From Cloacimonetes bacterium UBA3541 (GTDB taxonomy: Bacteria > Cloacimonadota > Cloacimonadia > Cloacimonadales > Cloacimonadaceae), in contig DFOM01000062.1 of NCBI GenBank assembly GCA_002376725.1, positions 1-38,932 on the forward strand: DNA of 38,932 nt. Reading direction: 5' to 3'. Both the position numbers and the translations under genes were made by a program. Shown in pieces: positions 33,608 through 38,932 of this stretch (position 1 is the first letter of the stretch; each line of letters begins with the position of its first letter). The notes beneath the pieces were generated by a model that was not told the DNA's origin, did no database searches, and worked only from the letters and a program-made list of their open reading frames with translations.

Positions 33608-34414
33608 ATGTATAAATCAATTAAACAAATCAATCTGGAAACAAGAATACAGAAAATGTTACAGGGTAAGCCATTAGAGGCAGCCCAAATACTTTTTAAT
33701 GACCCCGAACTTCAGACTATGCAAGAATATGCAAATATAGTGGCAATCAAGAGATTGGGCTTTAATGATCATGGACCGGTCCATGTGCGTAAAGCCACTT
33801 TGAATGCCATTCAGATGTTCAAATTACTCAATGAAGCTGGCATCAAAATGAATCTTGAAAAAGAAGGGGTTGGTAAAGCCGAAGATTCACTCACTGCTGT
33901 TCTTTTATCTTCTTTACTACATGACCTTGGGATGTCAATTGCCCGGGATTCACATGAACAGCTTTCCATTCAGTTAGCTCTTCCTTTTATAGATAGTATT
34001 CTGAATACAATTTATAATCCTGAAGAACTAATGATCAAGACTGCTATTAAGGCAATTGCTATTGAGGGCATCTTTGGTCATATGGCAACCAAGCATATAT
34101 ATTCTTTGGAAGCAGGTCTAGTGCTAATTGGAGATGGAAGTGATATGGAAAAGGGAAGAGCAAGAATACCCGCTATGCTTTCTAATGCACCACGAGTTGG
34201 TGACATTCATCGCACTTCTGCCAGTGCCATTCAGAAAGTTCAGATTCATAAAGGAACAGAGAAACCTATTGCTATCACGGTAAAAATGAATGCCTCCGTT
34301 GGTTTCTTTCAGGTGGAAGAGGTCTTTTTCCCTAAAATAAATAATAGTCCGGTCAAGCCTTATATAGAATTGTATGCAGGTGTAATAGATCGTGAAATGT
34401 TAAGATATTTATAG
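33608..34414 (+). CDS. HD-domain metal-dependent phosphohydrolase
   Basis: Probable phosphohydrolase, substrate unknown. The HD site is present: FNDHGPVHVRKA (His55, His59) and LLSSLLHDLGMS (His105-Asp106). A further His (SHEQLS, about 116) and an Asp in DGSDMEKGRARIP (about 177-180) follow. The latter segment and the C-terminal beta part (about 210-268) recall the uncharacterised group COG3294. 268 aa. It follows the exporter pair after 11 bases. Confidence 0.8.
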   Translation: MYKSIKQINLETRIQKMLQGKPLEAAQILFNDPELQTMQEYANIVAIKRLGFNDHGPVHVRKATLNAIQMFKLLNEAGIKMNLEKEGVGKAEDSLTAVLLSSLLHDLGMSIARDSHEQLSIQLALPFIDSILNTIYNPEELMIKTAIKAIAIEGIFGHMATKHIYSLEAGLVLIGDGSDMEKGRARIPAMLSNAPRVGDIHRTSASAIQKVQIHKGTEKPIAITVKMNASVGFFQVEEVFFPKINNSPVKPYIELYAGVIDREMLRYL

Positions 34415-34437
34415 TCAGAGCTTTTGAAGAAAAGAAA

Positions 34438-34468
34438 AAAGCCGCTTCCCTTTTCAGGTAGCGGCTTT
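34438..34468. terminator. Bidirectional terminator between the HD gene and clpB
   Basis: AAAGCCGCT (34438-34446) and AGCGGCTTT (34460-34468) form a 9-base-pair stem with a 13-base loop. Reading minus, the stem is followed by a strong T run (TTTTTTCTTTTC), good for clpB. Reading plus, it is followed by the weaker AATTATATTT. Confidence 0.85.
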
Positions 34469-34481
34469 AATTATATTTATT

Positions 34482-37043
34482 TTAGCTAATGATCACAGAG
34501 CCATTTTGATAGTCCAGTTTGATTTGAGGTCCAACTTGACCAGCAATCATAGCCTTTGCCATTGAATCTTCTACCTCTTTTTGCATTAAGCGTTTCAAAG
34601 GACGTGCTCCATATTGTGGATCATAACCAGCTGTAGCCAGATAATCAATCAATGCATCAGTCCAGCTAAGTTCTATTCCTCTTTCTTTTACCCGTTCTGC
34701 TAATTGATTGAGTTGAATCTTTACGATTTCTTTTATATTCTCTCGGCTAAGCCGATGGAAGATAATGATATCATCCAGACGGTTCAAGAATTCTGGACGG
34801 AAGTATTGCTGTAGAATATTCATCAGATGTGGACGTAATGCTTCCAGGTCTTCAGCTTCGTAGATTTCCTGAGAAGCGATATTGGAAGTCATTATAATGA
34901 TAGTATGACGGAAATCTACCGTTCTTCCTTTTCCATCAGTTAATCTTCCATCATCCAGAATCTGTAATAGAATATTAAACACATCAGGATGAGCTTTCTC
35001 TATTTCATCAAAGAGAATAACCGAATAAGGTCTTCTACGTACACCTTCGGTTAGATAACCACCTTCTTCATAACCTACATAGCCAGGAGGAGCACCTATA
35101 AGACGTGAAACGGAGTGTTTTTCCATAAATTCACTCATATCAAGCCTTATCATAGCCTTTTCGGTATCAAAAAGATAGGCGGCTAAGGCTTTAGCTAGCT
35201 CAGTTTTACCCACACCAGTAGGACCTAAAAAGAGGAAAGAACCTATGGGACGATTGGTATCACTCAATCCACTTCTGGAACGGCGAATAGCATTAGCCAG
35301 AGCGGTGATACCTTCTTTTTGTCCTACAACTCGCTGAGAAAGGATATCTTCCAGATTAAGCAGCTTGCTCATTTCACTTTGCACTAGTTTAGAGACGGGT
35401 ATATTGGTCCATTTTGAGACTACTTCAGCGATAAGTTCTTCGTCTACCTTTTCTTTGATTAGAGGTTCATAGTCTTCAGTAGTATTTTCTCTTTTATCTA
35501 TAAGTTCAGCTAGTTCTTTTTCTTTTTCTTTAATGATTCCATAACGCAACTTTGCTGTAGTTTCTAAATCACCTTCACGTTCTGCTTTATCTGCCTGTAA
35601 TTTCAAGGATTCAATTTCAGCTCTGAGAGCACGAGTTCGTTCAAATAACTTTTTCTCGTTTTCCCATCTTAAACGCAAAGTATTACGTTTTTCAGTGAGC
35701 TCTGCTATTTCTTCATTTATCTTTTCCAGACGTTGTTTGGAGAGTTTGTCCTCTTCTTTTGCTAGGGAGAATTTTTCTATTTCCAGTTGACGAAGTTTGC
35801 GCTCCACTTCATCCAATTCTGTAGGCATAGAATCCATTTCCATTCGCAGTTTTGCACAGGCTTCATCTATAAGATCTATGGCTTTATCAGGGAGAAAGCG
35901 ATCGGAGATATAACGGTCACTTAAGACAGCAGCAGCAACAAGTGCTGTATCTGTAATCTGAACACCATGATGAATCTCATATTTTTCACGAATTCCACGA
36001 AGAATGGAAATGGTATCTTCCACACTAGGTTCCTGTACCATTATGGGTTGGAAACGTCTTTCCAGTGCGGGATCTTTTTCTATATGTTTACGATATTCAT
36101 CAATAGTAGTAGCACCAATACAATGCAAGGTGCCACGAGCTAATGCTGGTTTAAGCATATTGGAAGCATCCACAGCTCCCTCTGCTGCACCAGCTCCTAC
36201 TACGGTATGAATTTCATCTATAAAGAGAATAATGTGGCCTTCAGATTTTTCTACTTCTGAAAGTACAGCTTTCAATCGCTCTTCAAACTCACCCCGAAAT
36301 TTTGCACCGGCTAAAAGAGCTGCCATATCCAGTTCCAGTATCTCTTTATCTTTTAAATTTTCTGGAACATCACCATTAACTATTCGTCTTGCTAGCCCTT
36401 CTACAATAGCCGTTTTACCTACTCCTGGTTCACCTATAAGAATAGGGTTATTCTTTCTTCTACGAGAAAGAATCTGAATGGTACGACGAATCTCTTCATC
36501 TCTTCCTATAACTGGATCTAACTTCTCCTGACGAGCAAGTCGGGTGAGATTCCGAGCATATTTTTCTAATGCCTGATATTTAGCCTCGGGATTCTGGTCA
36601 GTAACTCGCTGATTACCTCGTAACTCTTTTAAGGCTAAAAGCAGTTTATCTGGAGTTACTCCTGCATTTTGAAGTAACCTGGCTGCGTCTTTACCTTTCT
36701 CCACTAAAGCCAATAGTATATGCTCCAGACTGATGTAATCATCCTGTAACTGGTCTGCTTCTCTTTCTGCTTGATTAAGAATATCCAAAACATTCTGAGA
36801 AAGATAAAGCTGACCACCACTAACCTTCGGTAATCTTTTCAAGGCATCTTCTACCTTTCTTTCCAGATCAGCAGTATTTACCTCCAACTTTTGCAAAACC
36901 GGAATCACTAAAGATTCCGTTTCTTTTAGCATTGCTAAAAGTAGATGTAAATCTTTTATCTCTTGATGCCCGTTTTCTTCTGCTATTTGTTGCATTCCTT
37001 GGAGAGCATCCTGACTTTTTATGGTAAATCTTTGTGCATTCAT
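34482..37043 (-). CDS. clpB: ATP-dependent disaggregase ClpB
   Basis: Hsp100 chaperone that extracts proteins from aggregates together with DnaK. The start at 37043 (MNAQRFTIKS) has AAGGAG six bases upstream; the ATG two codons earlier directly abuts that site. N-domain about 1-145. AAA-1 has Walker A GEPGVGKTAIVEG near 205. The coiled-coil M domain is at about 405-520 (RLEKINEEIAELTEKRNTLR). AAA-2 has GPTGVGKTELAKAL near 600, and the C-terminal domain has RPLKRLMQKEVED. 853 aa is full-length. A CIRCE-like operator lies upstream and a terminator downstream, so it is a single heat-shock transcription unit. Confidence 0.96.
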   Translation of the reverse strand: MNAQRFTIKSQDALQGMQQIAEENGHQEIKDLHLLLAMLKETESLVIPVLQKLEVNTADLERKVEDALKRLPKVSGGQLYLSQNVLDILNQAEREADQLQDDYISLEHILLALVEKGKDAARLLQNAGVTPDKLLLALKELRGNQRVTDQNPEAKYQALEKYARNLTRLARQEKLDPVIGRDEEIRRTIQILSRRRKNNPILIGEPGVGKTAIVEGLARRIVNGDVPENLKDKEILELDMAALLAGAKFRGEFEERLKAVLSEVEKSEGHIILFIDEIHTVVGAGAAEGAVDASNMLKPALARGTLHCIGATTIDEYRKHIEKDPALERRFQPIMVQEPSVEDTISILRGIREKYEIHHGVQITDTALVAAAVLSDRYISDRFLPDKAIDLIDEACAKLRMEMDSMPTELDEVERKLRQLEIEKFSLAKEEDKLSKQRLEKINEEIAELTEKRNTLRLRWENEKKLFERTRALRAEIESLKLQADKAEREGDLETTAKLRYGIIKEKEKELAELIDKRENTTEDYEPLIKEKVDEELIAEVVSKWTNIPVSKLVQSEMSKLLNLEDILSQRVVGQKEGITALANAIRRSRSGLSDTNRPIGSFLFLGPTGVGKTELAKALAAYLFDTEKAMIRLDMSEFMEKHSVSRLIGAPPGYVGYEEGGYLTEGVRRRPYSVILFDEIEKAHPDVFNILLQILDDGRLTDGKGRTVDFRHTIIIMTSNIASQEIYEAEDLEALRPHLMNILQQYFRPEFLNRLDDIIIFHRLSRENIKEIVKIQLNQLAERVKERGIELSWTDALIDYLATAGYDPQYGARPLKRLMQKEVEDSMAKAMIAGQVGPQIKLDYQNGSVIIS

Positions 37044-37101
37044 ATTCATCTCCTTTTTAATAAAAATATAAGTGAAAAAAGAGAAAGGGCAAGCGGAAAT
37101 A

Positions 37102-37128
37102 TTAGCAGTCTAACAGATAGACTGCTAA
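37102..37128 (-). promoter_or_regulatory. CIRCE-like operator (HrcA site) of clpB
   Basis: TTAGCAGTC-N9-GACTGCTAA, 58 bases before the clpB ATG. The known CIRCE consensus is TTAGCACTC-N9-GAGTGCTAA. The spacer length is exact, and the single change in each arm is compensatory, so dyad symmetry is complete (12 paired bases counting flanks, 37101-37129). HrcA control of clpB is inferred; hrcA itself is not in the window. No convincing -35/-10 was found beside it. Confidence 0.8.
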
Positions 37129-37198
37129 TTATTTTTGGTTAAATTTATGATACCTCTTAAAATAAAATTATAAGAGATAATCCTGTTTCTATCATTAC

Positions 37199-38065
37199 TC
37201 ACTCAATATTATTTTTAGAAGTTTCATTAATAAGTTTGTTAACAAAAGTAGGGAGTATAAAAGCGGCATAATGTATCTTTGAATTGTAATACTTGGTATT
37301 TAAATTAGCTTCTATGATTTTCCTTTCTATTTCTGCAGAGAGAGGATGGTATTTTTTTGAAGCTATCTGAAACAGCCAAAAACCTGCTTGATAAGTTTGA
37401 ATGGCAGCTCCATAAGCTTTAACAATAGGAAATAAAGATTTCAAGTTTTGGTTAACTTGAGAGATAAGTTCTGCCAATTCGGGAATCCAGGGAGATTCTG
37501 ATTGGAGGCATAAAATCCCATCTTCGTCTAGAATTTTGAAACAATCTTTAAAGAAATTTAGGCGAAAAAGACCTTCTGCTGGTCCTACTGGATCGGTAGA
37601 ATCAACTAAGATAACATCGTACTTATCCGTGCAATTGTGTACATATTTAATTCCATCTGTGAAGATGATGCTTACTCTCGGGTCTTGAGTTGAGGAAACT
37701 AAATGGGGGAAATATTTTTTAGAGACCTTAGTCACTAATTCATCAAGTTCTACCATCACAACTTTCTCTGTGCTTTTATGTTGTAAAACCCGGGTTAGGG
37801 TTCCACAATCACCACCACCGATAATAAGCACTTTTTTTGGATGGTCGTGAGTAAACATTGTAGGATGAACGAGCATTTCATGGTAAGCAAATTCATCCTT
37901 TTCAGTTAGCATTAAATCCCCATCTAATAAAAGTACTTTCCCATAAGCAGGAGTTTCCACTACCTCAATCTTTTGATAAGGACTCTGGATGCTTTCCAAA
38001 CTCTCTGTAACCTCAAAGGTCAGGGCTTGATATTTACTGTGATAATCTATATGCCAATAACTCAT
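37199..38065 (-). CDS. speE: Spermidine synthase (polyamine aminopropyltransferase)
   Basis: Transfers an aminopropyl group from decarboxylated S-adenosylmethionine to putrescine or a related diamine. Motifs: YHEMLVHPTMFTH, the nucleotide-binding VLIIGGGDCGTLTRVLQH, VVMVELDELV, and the catalytic DVILVDSTDPVGPAEGLF. In the glycine loop GGGDGG reads GGGDCG here. 288 aa is normal. It follows speD after 6 bases, and the two enzymes act in sequence. Confidence 0.95.
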   Translation of the reverse strand: MSYWHIDYHSKYQALTFEVTESLESIQSPYQKIEVVETPAYGKVLLLDGDLMLTEKDEFAYHEMLVHPTMFTHDHPKKVLIIGGGDCGTLTRVLQHKSTEKVVMVELDELVTKVSKKYFPHLVSSTQDPRVSIIFTDGIKYVHNCTDKYDVILVDSTDPVGPAEGLFRLNFFKDCFKILDEDGILCLQSESPWIPELAELISQVNQNLKSLFPIVKAYGAAIQTYQAGFWLFQIASKKYHPLSAEIERKIIEANLNTKYYNSKIHYAAFILPTFVNKLINETSKNNIE

Positions 38066-38071
38066 AATTCA

Positions 38072-38452
38072 TTAAGGTTTATGCTTAATTGGTTCATTTC
38101 CAGTATCAAAAAGACCTCTCCTTAATTCCATATTACTAGTATGTTTGCTCTTAAAGCATTTTTGTAGGTGTTTGAAGAGGTCCCAGGGAGAGATAGTCTG
38201 ACCGCAGGTAAAGATATCCACTGCCGCATATCTATATTCAGGCCAAGTATGGACAGCTACATGAGATTCAGCAATTACTACTACTCCACTTATTCCATAA
38301 GGGCTAAATGAATGGAAAGTATCACTGACCACGGTGGCTTTTCCAATTTCACAAGCTTCTAACATTGCTTGGCGAATAGCCTTTTCATCTCGCAGAATGT
38401 CCTCATCACATTCATAAAATTCTGCTAATATTTGTTTGCCTAATGCTTGCAT
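38072..38452 (-). CDS. speD: S-adenosylmethionine decarboxylase proenzyme (SpeH type)
   Basis: Makes decarboxylated S-adenosylmethionine, the aminopropyl donor for SpeE. It is a short class 1B pyruvoyl enzyme of 126 aa that self-cleaves. The cleavage site is Glu62-Ser63 in VVVIAESHVAVHTWPEY, where Ser63 becomes the pyruvoyl group. His68 and Cys83 (DIFTCG) are the processing and catalytic residues. AGAGGTG precedes the ATG. The leader upstream contains a small ORF and two hairpins. Confidence 0.95.
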   Translation of the reverse strand: MQALGKQILAEFYECDEDILRDEKAIRQAMLEACEIGKATVVSDTFHSFSPYGISGVVVIAESHVAVHTWPEYRYAAVDIFTCGQTISPWDLFKHLQKCFKSKHTSNMELRRGLFDTGNEPIKHKP

Positions 38453-38492
38453 TTTTTCACCTCTGTAGTTTTATTTTGAAGGTATAAAAGGA

Positions 38493-38513
38493 AAATCCGC
38501 ATTACTCGGATTT
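38493..38513 (-). terminator. Terminator-like hairpin before speD
   Basis: Minus-strand AAATCCG (38507-38513) and CGGATTT (38493-38499) form a 7-base-pair stem with a 7-base loop. It is followed by TCCTTTTAT, a modest U-tract. It lies between the leader ORF and speD, so it could act as a conditional terminator. Confidence 0.5.
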
Positions 38514-38531
38514 AGGGAAATATCCTTCACC

Positions 38532-38567
38532 GGAAACTTACCAACTACTTAACTAGGATAAGTTTCC
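38532..38567 (-). promoter_or_regulatory. Hairpin over the leader-ORF stop codon
   Basis: GGAAACTTA (38559-38567 on the minus strand) pairs with TAAGTTTCC (38532-38540); an extra CC/GG inside forms with one bulged base. The TAA stop of the 52-aa leader ORF (38549-38551) is in the loop, so a ribosome finishing that ORF would open this stem. Confidence 0.6.
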
Positions 38568-38707
38568 GACCACAGAGGCTTCAATGTTGCGCTAAAAACG
38601 GAAAGTTGTAGCAATACCTCCTTATCGTCTATCCAGATGCTGTTAAAACATCTGGCATAAAGAGCTTCCTGGCAAATAGTAATGCCTAAGAAACGTTCTT
38701 TTTTCAT
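38549..38707 (-). CDS. 52-aa leader ORF upstream of speD, function unknown
   Basis: ATG at 38707 with an excellent AAGGAG (38713-38718) six bases upstream. It reads 52 codons to TAA, starting MKKERFLGITICQEALYARC and ending TLKPLWSETYPS. Codon use is like the neighbours and no stop interrupts it. I recognise no family; there is no signal peptide or membrane helix. It sits on the same transcript as speD, 96 bases upstream, behind a good promoter. It may be a real small protein or a leader peptide for control of speDE by polyamines or S-adenosylmethionine. That function is inference. Confidence 0.6.
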   Translation of the reverse strand: MKKERFLGITICQEALYARCFNSIWIDDKEVLLQLSVFSATLKPLWSETYPS

Positions 38708-38738
38708 GAAGACTCCTTAGCATTTCTTAACCTTATAT

Positions 38739-38766
38739 ATAATAAACCCCAATCTTTTTTTGTCAA
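38739..38766 (-). promoter_or_regulatory. sigma-70 promoter of the leader ORF-speD-speE operon
   Basis: Perfect TTGACA (38761-38766) and TATTAT (38739-38744) with a 16-base spacer on the minus strand. Transcription would begin about 25 bases before the leader ORF start. The rest of 38767-38932 is AT-rich with no gene visible. Confidence 0.7.
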
Positions 38767-38932
38767 TAGAAAAATGTTTCTTTGGCTTTGAACTAAAATA
38801 ATGAGTATGTTCTTTATTAAATTTGTTTAGCTAATGAAAAAGAGGACTAGCCTTTACTCGTTGTTCTAAGAGATAAACCGGATAAATAATTATAGCCAGT
38901 TATATTAATGCTTAATATCTTTGATATTATAT

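Overview
The window is about 39 kb of AT-rich chromosome from a diderm (Gram-negative type) bacterium, centred on the replication initiation and segregation genes. Lipoprotein and signal peptides, SurA/parvulin foldases, an HtrA protease, an ECF sigma factor with CpxP/Spy-type periplasmic proteins, and a FlgD/sorting-type C-terminal domain point to an outer membrane. The gene mix and protein style resemble Cloacimonadota ('Candidatus Cloacamonas' relatives) or a nearby FCB-group lineage. That assignment is inference; I could not run a search.

Layout. 162-552 (minus) is RNase P RNA with a very good sigma-70 promoter. 689-8004 is a long minus-strand envelope and protein-maturation cluster: lipoprotein, parvulin-like lipoprotein, SurA-like isomerase, PgpA, YajC, peptide deformylase, Met-tRNA formyltransferase, DUF116 protein, PDZ-less HtrA protease. 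dnaA (8271-9602, minus) is flanked on both sides by DnaA-box clusters, a bipartite oriC candidate, followed by an AT-rich gene-free stretch. Two plus-strand genes follow (chitobiase-C-domain lipoprotein, S41 peptidase). They converge on a minus-strand operon with 1-22 base gaps or 4-base overlaps: an 830-aa GND-Y/HEAT repeat protein, rsmG, parA, parB, rfbB. wrbA lies upstream of it, separated by a hairpin that contains the next gene's ribosome binding site.

19555-21577 is a plus-strand stress module (ECF sigma, zinc-finger anti-sigma, two CpxP/Spy/CnrX-like proteins) closed by a strong terminator. 21750-25814 (minus) encodes TldD, TldE and a dihydroorotase-like protein that has lost most metal ligands. 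A small FlgD-like secreted protein and a ROK kinase follow; the kinase starts 10 bases after a tRNA-His. The tRNA cluster (His, Arg, Met, fMet, all minus, all with encoded CCA) has a terminator inside it. A gene-free stretch carries an 11-bp tandem repeat also present at the left edge of the window.

28438-34414 (plus) is comEC, a MutS-core ATPase, a split ThrE-type exporter and an HD phosphohydrolase. clpB (minus) sits behind a variant CIRCE operator, implying HrcA control. The right end is the polyamine operon speD-speE. It is preceded by a previously unlisted 52-aa leader ORF with a good ribosome binding site, a hairpin over its stop codon, and a terminator-like hairpin before speD: a candidate attenuation leader.
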